A stretch of 64,000 bases of DNA from DATKDP01 sp035546335 (GTDB taxonomy: Bacteria > Acidobacteriota > Thermoanaerobaculia > Gp7-AA8), in the NCBI GenBank assembly GCA_035546335.1, contig DATKDP010000083.1:1-64000 (forward strand). Reading direction: 5' to 3'. How positions within the stretch are numbered: the first letter of the stretch is position 1; every line of letters begins with the position of its first letter. Below, one piece after another: positions 32,166 to 41,687 of this stretch. The notes beneath the pieces are model-generated. The model was not told where the DNA came from. It was given only the letters and a program-made list of their open reading frames with translations, and searched no databases. Position numbers and translations under genes: made by a program.

Positions 32166-34300
32166 ACATCCGAGAACGATTCCATCAGCTCACTCCGCGA
32201 AGAAGGCAGCTGGTCAAGCGCGCTTCTGTCGCCATTGGGCTTCTGATTCTTGCGGCACTCCTCGCCAAGCCGCTCATCGCCTGGTTCAGCGGGAAGCCGA
32301 TGGGAGGATCGACGTCCAGGGGAGTGATCGCGAAAGCGGGCGACCTGAACATCGAGGCCGCACTCCGTCCGGATCCTCCGCGACAGTCGGACAACATGCT
32401 CCTTCTGAAGCTCACTGCTGCCGATCAGAAAGTCGTCGAAGACGCGGACGTGGAAATGGAGTACGTAATGCCGGCCATGGGCGCAATGGCGGAAATGCGC
32501 GGCAACGCCGACGTGGACGAGAAGCGCAACGGCGTCTACCACGCCGCATTCGATCTGCCGATGGGTGGAACCTGGACGCTCGAGGTGCGGGTGCAGTCGA
32601 AGCAGGCCTCGGGAACGGCGCGCTTCACGATGACCGTGGGGAGCAAGGGACTGTTCCTCGCCGGTTCCGAAGGCGGCGCAGTCGCGGCTGCGCTTCCGCC
32701 GCAGCAGTATCCGCCCGCGGTTCTTGACGAGCTACGCCGCGCCCTCGGCGCGTACGAGCTGGTGCGGGAAATGCTCGCGAACGATCAGCTTGACGGGATT
32801 GGGACGCACGCGACGACGCTCGCCGTCTCGCTCCGGACGGCCAAACAGGGCACCGGATTCGAAGTGATGAGTTGCCTCGAGGATGGTGCCGCCGCTGCGG
32901 ACGAGATCGCCGCCGCAAAGTCGCTCCCGGACGCGCGCGCCGCATTCAAGGACGTCAGCCGGTACGTCTTTTCGCTCGCGGCGTCCGATCGACGCCTCGC
33001 TGCCGGCTGGCATGCGTTCGCGTGCTCGATGACGGATGGCTTCAACAAATGGTTGCAGCGCGATCAGGAGATTTCGAATCCATACATGGGCCTGGCCATG
33101 CAGAGCTGCGGTACGGGGTCGTCGATCGCGGCGGAGGCTGTCGCCGACAGCGGTCACATTCATGGAGGTGACGAGACGGCCCACTACACCTGCTCGATGC
33201 ATCCGTCTGTGAAGCAGGAAACAGCAGGCACTTGCCCGATCTGCAGCATGGATCTGATTGCGGTTTCGAAATCGGAGATCGCGAGCGGCGTGATCCGCGT
33301 CGACGAGGCGCGGCGGCAGAAGATCGGCGTCAAGACCGCGATGGTCATCTCACGTCCGATGGCCACAGCGATCCGGGCCGTAGGCAAAACGGCGTACGAC
33401 GAGAGCCGCGTTCGCGACATCACGCTGAAGCTCGACGGATTCATCGAGCGCCTTTACGTCGACACGACCGGGCAGTACGTTCGGCGCGGGCAGCCGCTTC
33501 TCGCTCTCTATAGCCCCGATCTCTACGCCGCACAACAGGAGTACCTGCTGGCGCTCAGAAGCCAGCGCGCGTCGCGCTCCAGCGCCGTTCCCGATCGGGC
33601 CGACTATCTGGTGCGCGCGGCGCGACAGCGCCTGCGGCTCTGGGATTTCTCGGACGCGCAGATCGATCAGGTGGCCCGAACCGGCCGCCCGCTCGAGCGG
33701 ATGTCGGTTCTCTCCCCCTATGGCGGATTCGTAATCGAGAAGAGGGTCGTCGAAGGAAGCGCCGTCAAGGCCGGCGAGCGCGTCTTCCGGATTGCAGCAC
33801 TCGACCGGATCTGGGTCGAGGCGGACATTTACGAAAAGGACCTCGGCCTTGTTCGCCCCGGTCAGACCGCACGCGTCACGTTGCCGTATATGCCCGGGCG
33901 TTCGTTCACCGCGCGCGTCACCTACGTTTATCCCTACCTCGATCCGGCAACGCGGACCGGCAAGGTCCGTCTCGAGCTGCCCAATCCCGCCGGCGAGCTG
34001 AAACCGGAGATGTATGCCGACGTGGAGCTGCAGATCCCGGGAGGATCACGCCTGATGGTGCCGGAGCCGGCGGTGATCCAGACCGGTCCGCGCCAGCTCG
34101 TCTTCCTCGATCTCGGCGAGGGGCGGCTCAAGCCGCAGCAGGTGCAGGTCGGGCGCAAGTCCGACGGCTATTACGAGGTCCTGAGCGGACTGAAGGAAGG
34201 CGACCGCGTCATCGCGTCCGCCAACTTCCTGATCGCATCCGAGAGCCGCATCCGAGCGGCGGAGCAGTTCTGGGGAGGCAGCGATGAAGCCGGCCAGTGA
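32162..34300 (+). CDS. cusB: CusB-type periplasmic adaptor with extra N-terminal metal domains
   Basis: A 712-aa membrane-fusion protein, nearly twice the usual CusB length. In order: membrane anchor (about 20-42); a FixH/YtkA-like beta-domain with VMPAMGAMAEM (about 55-165); a DUF3347 helical domain (LDELRRALGAYELVREMLAN to CSMTD and ISNPYMG, about 180-320); a heavy-metal-binding domain with YTCSMHPSVKQETAGTCPIC (about 340-370); then the classic adaptor hairpin, lipoyl and beta-barrel domains (KLDGFIERLYVDTTGQYVRR, DRIWVEADIYEKDL). The Met-rich and Cys motifs indicate Cu(I)/Ag(I). Overlaps both neighbours. The four-module fusion combines chaperone-like functions normally encoded separately. 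Confidence 0.92.
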   Translation: MNIRERFHQLTPRRRQLVKRASVAIGLLILAALLAKPLIAWFSGKPMGGSTSRGVIAKAGDLNIEAALRPDPPRQSDNMLLLKLTAADQKVVEDADVEMEYVMPAMGAMAEMRGNADVDEKRNGVYHAAFDLPMGGTWTLEVRVQSKQASGTARFTMTVGSKGLFLAGSEGGAVAAALPPQQYPPAVLDELRRALGAYELVREMLANDQLDGIGTHATTLAVSLRTAKQGTGFEVMSCLEDGAAAADEIAAAKSLPDARAAFKDVSRYVFSLAASDRRLAAGWHAFACSMTDGFNKWLQRDQEISNPYMGLAMQSCGTGSSIAAEAVADSGHIHGGDETAHYTCSMHPSVKQETAGTCPICSMDLIAVSKSEIASGVIRVDEARRQKIGVKTAMVISRPMATAIRAVGKTAYDESRVRDITLKLDGFIERLYVDTTGQYVRRGQPLLALYSPDLYAAQQEYLLALRSQRASRSSAVPDRADYLVRAARQRLRLWDFSDAQIDQVARTGRPLERMSVLSPYGGFVIEKRVVEGSAVKAGERVFRIAALDRIWVEADIYEKDLGLVRPGQTARVTLPYMPGRSFTARVTYVYPYLDPATRTGKVRLELPNPAGELKPEMYADVELQIPGGSRLMVPEPAVIQTGPRQLVFLDLGEGRLKPQQVQVGRKSDGYYEVLSGLKEGDRVIASANFLIASESRIRAAEQFWGGSDEAGQ

Positions 34301-37300
34301 CGGACGCGCCGGCGTGATCGGCCGCGTGATCGAGTCGAGCGCACGCAATCCGATCCTCACCGTCATTCTCATCGCCGGCCTGGCTGTCTGGGGTTGGTAC
34401 GCGCTGATGCACGCGCCGCTCGATGCCATCCCCGATCTCTCCGACGTGCAGGTCATCGTCTTCACCGAATGGCAGGGACGCAGCCCCGATCTGGTCGAAG
34501 CCCAGATCACCTATCCGATCTCGTCCGCGCTTCTGGCCGCTCCGCAGGTGAAGTTCGTTCGAGGGCAGTCGATGTTCGGCATGTCCTTCGTCTACGCGAT
34601 CTTCGAGGACGGCACGGACATCTACTGGGCGCGCAGCCGCGTGCTCGAATACATGAACACCGTACGCGGCAAGCTCCCGGAAGGCGTCGAGCCGACTCTC
34701 GGGCCGGACGCCACCGGGGTCGGCTGGGTGTTCGAATATGCGCTCGTCGACGAGAAGGGGACGCACGACCTGCAGGAACTGCGGTCGATCCAGGACTGGA
34801 ACATCCGGTACGCGCTGCAGAGCGTGCCGGGCGTGGCGGAAGTGGCCTCCGTCGGCGGCCACGTCAAGCAGTACCAGATCAACGTCGACCCGAACAAGCT
34901 GGTGTCGTACGGCATCCCGCTCACGCACGTGATCGAGGCGGTGCGCGCATCGAACGAGGACGTCGGCGGACGGACGCTGGAGATCGCGGGCCACGAGCAC
35001 GTCATTCGCGGCCGCGGGTACGTTCAGAGTCTGCACGATCTCGAGACGGTGCCGATCAAGAGCGAATCCGGTGTGCCCGTTCTGATCCGAGACGTGGCAA
35101 CGGTGACGCTCGGTCCGGACATTCGTCGCGGCCTGGCCGAACTGGACGGCCGTGGTGAAGTGGTGGGTGGAATCGTGGTGATGCGCTACGGCGAGAACGC
35201 GCTGCGGGTCATCGACGCGGTGAAGGAACGGTTGAAGGACGTCGAGCGCAGCCTGCCCGACGGAGTGAAGATCGTCACCACCTACGACCGCTCCGGATTG
35301 ATCAAAGACTCGATCGAGACGCTGAAACACACCTTGATCGCAGAGATGATCGTGGTCAGCCTGATCATCTTCATCTTCCTGCTTCACGCGCGAAGTGCGC
35401 TCGTCGCCATCATTACTCTTCCCGTCGGGATTCTCCTGGCGTTCATCCCGATGTACTACCAGGGACTGACGGCGAACATCATGTCCCTCGGCGGCATCGC
35501 CGTCGCCATCGGCGCGATGGTCGACGCTGCCATCATCATGATCGAGAACATCCACAAGAAGCTCGAGGTGTGGGAGACGGCCGGCCGCCCGGGCGAGCGC
35601 CGCGAGGTTCTCATCGACGCCATGCGCGAGGTCGGGCCGTCGATCTTCTTCGCTCTCCTCGTGATCACCGTCTCGTTCATGCCGGTGTTCACGCTCACCG
35701 GAACGGAAGGGCGGCTCTTCAAGCCGCTGGCATACACCAAGACTTACTCGATGGGTTTCGCCGCAGTTCTGGCGGTGACACTCACGCCCGCGCTGGCGGC
35801 GCTCTTCATCCGCGGAAGAATTCGCAGTGAGGAAAAGAATCCGATCAACCGGTGGCTGGTGGCGCTCTACGAGCCGGTGGTGCGATTCGTCGTACGGCAC
35901 CGGTGGGCAGTCATCGCGGCGGCGGTGATCGTGATGATTCTCACCGTCCCGGCCTGGTTCCGTCTCGGCAACGAGTTCATGCCGCCGCTCAACGAGGGGG
36001 CGATTCTCTACATGCCGACCGCACCGCCGGGCATGTCGGTGACCGAGGCGTCGAACGTGCTGCAGGCGATGGACCGGGAGCTGTCAGAGTTTCCGGAAGT
36101 GGAGAGCGTCTTCGGCAAGATCGGACGCGCGGAGACGCCGACCGATCCCGCCCCGATCGGAATGGTCGAGACCACGATCGTTCTCAAGCCCCGCGATCAA
36201 TGGCGCGAGGGAATGACGTGGGACACGCTGATTCAGGAGATGGATCAGAAGCTCCGCTATCCCGGAATGCCGAACGTCTGGTGGATGCCCATCCAGACGC
36301 GGACGGAAATGCTCGCGACCGGCGTCCGCAGCCCGCTGGGAATTCAGGTCTTCGGAGACTCGATCGAGACGATCGAGCGGACCGCGGTGGAGATCGAGAA
36401 GGTTGTCTCCCAGGTTCCGGGAACGCGCAGCGCATTCGCCGAGCGATCGACGGGCGGCTTCTACGTCGACATCGAAGTGGACCGTGAAGCGGCCGCGCGC
36501 TATGGCCTTTCGGTCGTCGAGGTCAACAAAGTGATCATGTCGGGCATCGGCGGGATCAACATTTCCGAGACGGTCGAAGGTCGCGAGCGCTATCCGATCA
36601 ACGTCCGCTACCTGCGCGAGTACCGCGATCAGCCCGAGCTGCTGCCGAATGTTCTCGTTGCCACTCCCAGCGGTGCGCAGATTCCGCTTGGGCAAGTGGC
36701 GACGATTCGGTCCGTGACCGGGCCGCCGATGATTCGAAGCGAAGACGGCAAGCTCGTCGGGTTCGTCTTCGTCGATACCGGACGGCCAATTGCCGACTAC
36801 GTCCGTGAGGCGAAGGCGCTCGTCGGCGAGCAGGTGAAGCTGCCGCCGGGAATCCGGATCGAGTGGGTCGGTCAGTACAAATACTTCGAGCGCGCCAAGG
36901 CGCAACTGAAGATCGCCATTCCGGTCACGCTCCTGATCGTGGTGATGCTTCTCTACTTCAACACGAAATCGCTGATGGAGACCGCGATCGTGCTCCTCGC
37001 GGTGCCATTCTCGCTGATCGGCGCGATCTGGCTCCTCTACCTGCTCGGCTACAACATGAGCGTCGCCGTCTGGGTCGGAATCATCGCCCTGGCTGGACTC
37101 GACGCCGAGACTGGCGTGGTCATGCTTCTCTATCTCACCCTGACCCACCGCCGGTTCAGCGAGGAGGGACGGATGCGCTCGTTCGCCGATCTCCGTGAAG
37201 CGATCGTGGAGGGGGCGGCGAAACGCGTGCGGCCGAAGTTGATGACCGTTCTCACGACGATGATCGGCCTGGTCCCGGTCCTCTGGAGCACCGGCACCGG

Positions 37301-37472
37301 CGCCGATGTCATGAAGCGGATCGCGGCACCGATGGTCGGAGGGCTGGTGACGTCGTTTCTCCTCGAACTGACCGTCTACCCGGCGATCTTTGCGGTCTGG
37401 AAAGGACGAGGGCTGGCTCACTACGAAGAGAGCGACAATGAGCTGGGCCTGACAACAGAACCAACTGTGTGA
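34284..37472 (+). CDS. cusA: CusA/CzcA-family RND heavy-metal efflux pump
   Basis: A 1062-aa RND transporter with twelve helices and two large periplasmic loops. Landmarks: PILTVILIAGLAVWGWYALM (TM1), ALDAIPDLSDVQVIVFTEW-type start, TM4 acidic residues in GAMVDAAIIMIENIHKKLE, MPPLNEGAILYMPTAPPGMS, and the closing GLDAETGVVMLLYL. The Met pattern and the Cu-type partners argue for monovalent Cu/Ag export rather than Co/Zn/Cd, though this is not proven. It overlaps the adaptor by 17 bases, with GGGGAGG as ribosome site. Confidence 0.94.
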   Translation: MKPASDGRAGVIGRVIESSARNPILTVILIAGLAVWGWYALMHAPLDAIPDLSDVQVIVFTEWQGRSPDLVEAQITYPISSALLAAPQVKFVRGQSMFGMSFVYAIFEDGTDIYWARSRVLEYMNTVRGKLPEGVEPTLGPDATGVGWVFEYALVDEKGTHDLQELRSIQDWNIRYALQSVPGVAEVASVGGHVKQYQINVDPNKLVSYGIPLTHVIEAVRASNEDVGGRTLEIAGHEHVIRGRGYVQSLHDLETVPIKSESGVPVLIRDVATVTLGPDIRRGLAELDGRGEVVGGIVVMRYGENALRVIDAVKERLKDVERSLPDGVKIVTTYDRSGLIKDSIETLKHTLIAEMIVVSLIIFIFLLHARSALVAIITLPVGILLAFIPMYYQGLTANIMSLGGIAVAIGAMVDAAIIMIENIHKKLEVWETAGRPGERREVLIDAMREVGPSIFFALLVITVSFMPVFTLTGTEGRLFKPLAYTKTYSMGFAAVLAVTLTPALAALFIRGRIRSEEKNPINRWLVALYEPVVRFVVRHRWAVIAAAVIVMILTVPAWFRLGNEFMPPLNEGAILYMPTAPPGMSVTEASNVLQAMDRELSEFPEVESVFGKIGRAETPTDPAPIGMVETTIVLKPRDQWREGMTWDTLIQEMDQKLRYPGMPNVWWMPIQTRTEMLATGVRSPLGIQVFGDSIETIERTAVEIEKVVSQVPGTRSAFAERSTGGFYVDIEVDREAAARYGLSVVEVNKVIMSGIGGINISETVEGRERYPINVRYLREYRDQPELLPNVLVATPSGAQIPLGQVATIRSVTGPPMIRSEDGKLVGFVFVDTGRPIADYVREAKALVGEQVKLPPGIRIEWVGQYKYFERAKAQLKIAIPVTLLIVVMLLYFNTKSLMETAIVLLAVPFSLIGAIWLLYLLGYNMSVAVWVGIIALAGLDAETGVVMLLYLTLTHRRFSEEGRMRSFADLREAIVEGAAKRVRPKLMTVLTTMIGLVPVLWSTGTGADVMKRIAAPMVGGLVTSFLLELTVYPAIFAVWKGRGLAHYEESDNELGLTTEPTV

Positions 37473-37490
37473 TGAAAGGAGAAGCGCGCC

Positions 37491-38144
37491 ATGAAGTCGA
37501 TCGTGAAACGTGCGGCAATCGGTCTCTTTGGTCTGCTCTTTGCGCTGGCGTGTCGCCAGGGAGGCGGCATGATGATGAGCAACGATCAGATGATGGAGCA
37601 GATGCGCGGAAACCCTCAGATGATGGATCAGATGATGCGCGATCCGGAGATGATGCAGCAGATGATGGAGCGCATGATGATGAGCCCCGAGCAATGCGCG
37701 CGCATGGCGGAGACCATGTCGAGGAACCGGGAGGCATGCCGCAACATAATGAAGGCCATGGCCGACCGGATGCCGGCCGGCTCCGCCGATCAGATGATGC
37801 AGCACTGCGAGGCGATGATGACGGATGCGCCGCCCGAGTCGGCGGGAACGCCTGCCTCGCCGGCGATGTCCGCTCAGAGCGTTCAGGAATTCACTGTGAA
37901 CGTGTCGGGGAGCGGCTTCTCACCGGCGTCGCTGAACGTGAAGAAAGGGCAGCCTGTCCGCATCCACTTCAAGCGCAACGATCAGCCGACGTGCGCGGAT
38001 GAAGTCGTCTTCGCAGCCTTGAATGTTCGCAGGAAGCTGCCGGCGAGCCAGATCACGACAGTCGACATCACGCCGCAGAAGGAAGGGACCCTGACGTTCG
38101 CCTGCGGCATGGACATGATGAAAGGGAAGCTGATCGTGCAGTAG
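37491..38144 (+). CDS. Met-rich cupredoxin lipoprotein
   Basis: A 217-aa lipoprotein (lipobox LFALAC). The N-terminal half is very Met-rich (runs such as MMMSNDQMMEQM and MMERMMMSPEQC, about 30 Met in 100 residues), and the C-terminal half (about 125-215) is a cupredoxin domain with candidate copper ligands in PTCADEVV and ACGMDMMKGKL. It follows cusA by 18 bases. It would bind and deliver periplasmic Cu(I)/Ag(I) to the pump, taking the role CusF plays elsewhere. The assignment of ligands is by pattern. Confidence 0.85.
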   Translation: MKSIVKRAAIGLFGLLFALACRQGGGMMMSNDQMMEQMRGNPQMMDQMMRDPEMMQQMMERMMMSPEQCARMAETMSRNREACRNIMKAMADRMPAGSADQMMQHCEAMMTDAPPESAGTPASPAMSAQSVQEFTVNVSGSGFSPASLNVKKGQPVRIHFKRNDQPTCADEVVFAALNVRRKLPASQITTVDITPQKEGTLTFACGMDMMKGKLIVQ

Positions 38145-38174
38145 GGAAACGCATCCCGCAAAACCGACAGCGAG

Positions 38175-39149
38175 CTAACCAACCGCCTCTCGATCCGGCA
38201 ATTCCGCCAGGAGACGCCGCCACGCCTCGCGCTCAGCGTCGGGCGAGAACCGCTCCTTCAGATCGCCGACGGCGCACTGCAACTCGTTCCGGAGCTCCGC
38301 CTGCGCAACGAAGCGCGATAGCAGGGCGGCCAGCTCGCTCGTGTCACCTGGCTGGAAGAACCCACCGTAGCTCGTCCCCAGCAACGCCACCGAGCTGGAA
38401 ATTCGCGAGGCGAGGACCGGGACACCGCAGACTACGGCTTCCGAGATGACATTGGCTCCTCCTTCGAGCAGCGATGAAAGCACCAGTGCATCGCTGTCGG
38501 CGATCATTTGCCGGGCGGTGGTGGGAGCTACCCCGCCGACCCAGCGATAGCGAGGTTCCAGCGCCATCCAGCGGCGAGCAGCGCGGTCAAAATCGAGGTC
38601 GAGCGCGCGCCCGGCATGGACGATCTCGACTGACAGCCCGGGCTCGGATGCCAGAGCCTCGACCAGACGGAACGGGTCCTTCTCTGCGCGCATGTGTCCA
38701 ACCGAGACCATCCGTAGCGGCGCATCTCGACTCCGCCGCCTGGGGCGCGGCGTTGCCGACTGAAGAATGACTCGAGCCTTGTGGCGCGCGTGCTCGGGCA
38801 GTTCGTCCACTGCAGCCTGCTGAAGAACGACCAGCGATGTTGCCATCCGAAGGGAGTCGCGGGCGCTGGCGTCGTGCTGAATGTCCCGATACACATCCGT
38901 TCCGGTGAGCGCGACGATGAGAGGTCTGCCGGGAAACGTCTCATGACTGCGCAGAATCGACTCGTAGGAGCGGCGGGCATGGAGCGCGACGATCACGTCG
39001 GCCGGCTCGCGCCCCAGAACGGTGACGACCCGGACCCTGTGCCCGAGCGAGCGCAGAAGAGCCGACCAGCGGTCTGCGGTCACGCGATTTCCCATCCGCG
39101 ACCGCCGTGTCGCAGGGGTGACGATCTGAATCGCCAGTTGTTTCTGCAT
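38175..39149 (-). CDS. senB: Selenosugar synthase SenB (TIGR04348-type glycosyltransferase)
   Basis: A 324-aa GT-B fold enzyme. It matches SenB in the selenoneine pathway, which couples selenophosphate to a UDP-sugar to make a selenosugar: QIVTPATRRSRMGNRVTADR at the start, VALHARRSYESI, PLIVALTGTDVYRDI, VGHMRAEKDP, and SDALVLSSLLEGGANVISEA. It is divergent from senA with 96 bases between. ATG 39149 is preferred; AAGGA lies 12 bases upstream, and ATG 39161 has no spacing to it. senC (selD-like) is not in the window; selenophosphate must come from elsewhere. Confidence 0.9.
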   Translation of the reverse strand: MQKQLAIQIVTPATRRSRMGNRVTADRWSALLRSLGHRVRVVTVLGREPADVIVALHARRSYESILRSHETFPGRPLIVALTGTDVYRDIQHDASARDSLRMATSLVVLQQAAVDELPEHARHKARVILQSATPRPRRRSRDAPLRMVSVGHMRAEKDPFRLVEALASEPGLSVEIVHAGRALDLDFDRAARRWMALEPRYRWVGGVAPTTARQMIADSDALVLSSLLEGGANVISEAVVCGVPVLASRISSSVALLGTSYGGFFQPGDTSELAALLSRFVAQAELRNELQCAVGDLKERFSPDAEREAWRRLLAELPDREAVG

Positions 39150-39245
39150 CGACTGCAACATTCCTTCTCTGGAATCGAGCTCAACGAAGGTGCTATGCGC
39201 CGCTCGCCAACAACGAGGACGAGTGATCAGCGCTAGAATGACACG

Positions 39246-40409
39246 GTGCCGGCGCCTGTCAATGCGAACGTACTCCGGAGCAGTCTTCAGACCGCGCGGA
39301 AAAAGACCGATGCGATCTGGCTCGGCCTCAAAGAGCGTCAACTGACTCTGCCGCTCCTTCCGATCGTCAATCCCGTGCTGTGGGAAGTGGGGCACGTCGC
39401 CTGGTTTCAGGAGTACTGGGTGCTTCGTCATCAGACCAGACGCCCCCCGCAGCGGGCGAACGGTGACGCCCTCTACGATTCTTCGGCGGTCGAGCACGAT
39501 CTGAGATGGAGCCTCCCGCTGCCGAACCGGCAGCAGACTCGGGATTACATGCAGAGGACACTCGATCTGGTTCTGGAAGTCACGGCGACGGCTACTGATC
39601 CTTACTTCCTCCTTTTGTCGCTGTTCCACGAGGACATGCACGCGGAAGCGATGACCTACACCCACCAGACCGTCAGCCTGCCCGTCCCGGCGGCGCCTGC
39701 GGAGAGACCGATGGCAATGGCGAGCCCGCCTGCGAGCGACATTCGCATACCCGATGGAGTGTTCACGGTAGGAAGCTCGCCCGATGATGGATTCGTCTTC
39801 GACAACGAAAAATGCGCACATCCCATGCTGATCTCCGCGTTCGACATCGCTGATGCGCCGGTGACGAACCGGGAGTTCCTGGAGTTCGTCGAAGCAGACG
39901 GATATCAGGATCGCCGCTGCTGGGCCGATGAGGCGTGGGAGTGGCGTGCGCGGGAGGGAGTGCGCCATCCGATCTACTGGCGCCGAGCTTCAGCCGGCTG
40001 GGATGTTCGTCTGTTCGATCGATGGCAACCGCTCGAGCTGGACGCGCCGCTGGTGCACGTGAATGCGTGGGAGGCGGATTCATTCTGTCGATGGGCGGGG
40101 CGGCGGCTCCCGTCGGAGTTCGAGTGGGAAGCGGCGGCGCGCTCGAGCGGGGCCGGCATGGTGTGGGGCCTGCCGAACGTGGGGCTGGTCTGGGAATGGA
40201 CCGCGAGCCGTTTCCTGCCCTACCCGGGATTCAGCCCCGATCCATACACAGACTATTCGCAGCCGTGGTTCGCATCGCCGCATCGTGTTTTGCGCGGAGG
40301 TTCGTGGGCTACGCCAGCCCGGCTCATGCGTCCGAGCTTCCGCAACTTCTATCAGCCGCACCGCAGGGACATCTACGCCGGATTCCGCACCTGTTCACTG
40401 CTCCCGTGA
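39246..40409 (+). CDS. senA: Selenoneine synthase SenA
   Basis: A 387-aa enzyme with an N-terminal DinB_2 iron-binding domain (NPVLWEVGHVAWFQEYWVLR, FHEDMHAEAMTYTHQT gives the His ligands) and a C-terminal FGE-sulfatase domain (GVFTVGSSPDDGFVFDNEK, RRLPSEFEWEAAARS, VLRGGSWATP, GFRTCSLLP). It joins hercynine to the SenB selenosugar to form selenoneine, as EgtB does for ergothioneine. It lacks the paired FGE cysteines seen in the protein at 17458-18402. A GTG start fits. Hercynine synthase (EgtD) is not nearby. Confidence 0.9.
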   Translation: MPAPVNANVLRSSLQTARKKTDAIWLGLKERQLTLPLLPIVNPVLWEVGHVAWFQEYWVLRHQTRRPPQRANGDALYDSSAVEHDLRWSLPLPNRQQTRDYMQRTLDLVLEVTATATDPYFLLLSLFHEDMHAEAMTYTHQTVSLPVPAAPAERPMAMASPPASDIRIPDGVFTVGSSPDDGFVFDNEKCAHPMLISAFDIADAPVTNREFLEFVEADGYQDRRCWADEAWEWRAREGVRHPIYWRRASAGWDVRLFDRWQPLELDAPLVHVNAWEADSFCRWAGRRLPSEFEWEAAARSSGAGMVWGLPNVGLVWEWTASRFLPYPGFSPDPYTDYSQPWFASPHRVLRGGSWATPARLMRPSFRNFYQPHRRDIYAGFRTCSLLP

Positions 40410-40421
40410 TCGACGAGATCA

Positions 40422-40490
40422 AAAGCTCTTCTCGAACGCGTCGCACAGATGCTCACCAAACGCATCAAAACGCGACGCTCCGCTGAATGA
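40422..40490 (+). pseudogene. 3' remnant of a four-helix-bundle (S23/IVP) gene
   Basis: The 22 codons KALLERVAQMLTKRIK then TRRSAE before a TGA match the end of the four-helix-bundle gene at 53384-53743 (KALLERIVQMLTKLIKSRRPAE). About 130 bases later, positions 40618-40646 (ACGCGCCCGAGCCCGGCTTC) match the GC-hexamer tract that follows that gene. The body of the gene is gone. Nothing else is seen in 40491-40694. Confidence 0.65.
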
Positions 40491-40694
40491 ACACCACTTG
40501 GTTGCTGGTCGCCATGTCGGACGAAGCTGTTTGCCTTCGACAGAAGCGCAAGCCCGTTGCGGCATCTCGCGGCTCACTGCTTCGTCCCTACGTGTAGCAG
40601 GACGATGTGACGAGGGACGCCCACACGCGCCCGAGCCCGGCTTCTCTCTCCCAACTCTGAGAGGGAAATCCTCAGATGGAGCCGGGCTGGAACA

Positions 40695-41687
40695 CTAACG
40701 CGTTCCAGTCTGCCCGTCGTCGGATTGATCCGGTACGTCGCGAAACACGACCGACACTGCGGAAGTCCCGGCCTCTTCTCCGTCGACCTCGAGTCTCGGA
40801 TAGATGAAGTAGTTGAGAGGTTCACTGGTGCGGGGGGTCAGCTCCAGGTCCCGCCCCCTCGTGAGCTCGATGCGGTCAGGATCGAGATTACCGAACAAGT
40901 AGGCGCGCCGCGCCGGATCGGACGATTTGGAAGCCTCGGAAGGGTCGACCGGAATCCAGCCCCTGCCGCGCACGTAGTACTCCGCCCAGCAGTGATAGCT
41001 GCTGGCAGTCCCTCCCTCGGGAATCGGAAAGCCCATCACGAACCGCGCGGGGATACCTCTCGCTCGGGCAAGAGACGTGAACAACGAATGAAAATCGGTG
41101 CAGTTTCCGGTACCGATCTCACAGGCGCGCTCAGCGTCCCCAAGTCCCCAACCGGGATTTGTTTTGTCGTACTTCATCGTGAGGAGAATGTAATCGTAGA
41201 TGGCCTTCGCCTGCTCCACGCGGCCGGTCTTTCCCGCCGTGATGTCGGCCGCGAGCTTCCGGATTCGAGGAGACAGACTGGCAAGGCGGTCTGCTCGGAG
41301 ATTGCGCCGCAGTTCCCTGCGCGAGGGGACGGATGCTTCGAGCGTTGCCGCGGTGATCTCGCGTCGCGTCGCTCTGAACGACAGCGCGAGCAGTTCCTGG
41401 CCGTCCGCCGGGCGATCGATTTCCGCGAAGAGATACTCGTTCCCGAATTCAGGCTCGGAATGACGCACCCAGCGGTACGGAGAGATGATCTCGACCGCTT
41501 CGATCGTCTGCGCCGCTGTCGACCGAGGCAGCGGTACCCACACCTTGATCTTCGCCGCGCCTTCCGGAATATTGGTCATGGTTGCGGTCATGGTCGCATC
41601 GACCGTTCGCGTGGCTGCTGCAAAGCCCGGGAACGCCGTCAGGCCGGCTACGAGACATGTTGCGATCAGTTTGCTCGCTCGTCGCAT
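40695..41687 (-). CDS. Exported transglutaminase-like protein
   Basis: A 330-aa protein with a signal peptide (SKLIATCLVAGLTAFPGFAA) and a transglutaminase-like papain-fold domain. The catalytic triad is Cys in GTGNCTDFHSLF, His in SSYHCWAEYYV and Asp in IPVDPSEASK. The N-terminal beta-domain precedes it (IPEGAAKIKVWVPLPRSTAA). Bacterial members act as proteases or peptide crosslinkers in the periplasm. No operon partner; converges toward the senA side. Substrate unknown. Confidence 0.88.
   Translation of the reverse strand: MRRASKLIATCLVAGLTAFPGFAAATRTVDATMTATMTNIPEGAAKIKVWVPLPRSTAAQTIEAVEIISPYRWVRHSEPEFGNEYLFAEIDRPADGQELLALSFRATRREITAATLEASVPSRRELRRNLRADRLASLSPRIRKLAADITAGKTGRVEQAKAIYDYILLTMKYDKTNPGWGLGDAERACEIGTGNCTDFHSLFTSLARARGIPARFVMGFPIPEGGTASSYHCWAEYYVRGRGWIPVDPSEASKSSDPARRAYLFGNLDPDRIELTRGRDLELTPRTSEPLNYFIYPRLEVDGEEAGTSAVSVVFRDVPDQSDDGQTGTR

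Noticed and set aside
38175..39968. Longer 597-codon version of the SenB frame
   Set aside because: The extra N-terminal part is antisense to senA and has no homology; SenB proteins start at the (M)xxxIVTP segment.
39246..40409. Calling this gene egtB or a generic SUMF1 protein
   Set aside because: The adjacent SenB and the NPVLWEVGHVAWFQEYWVLR-type DinB region match SenA more closely than EgtB.
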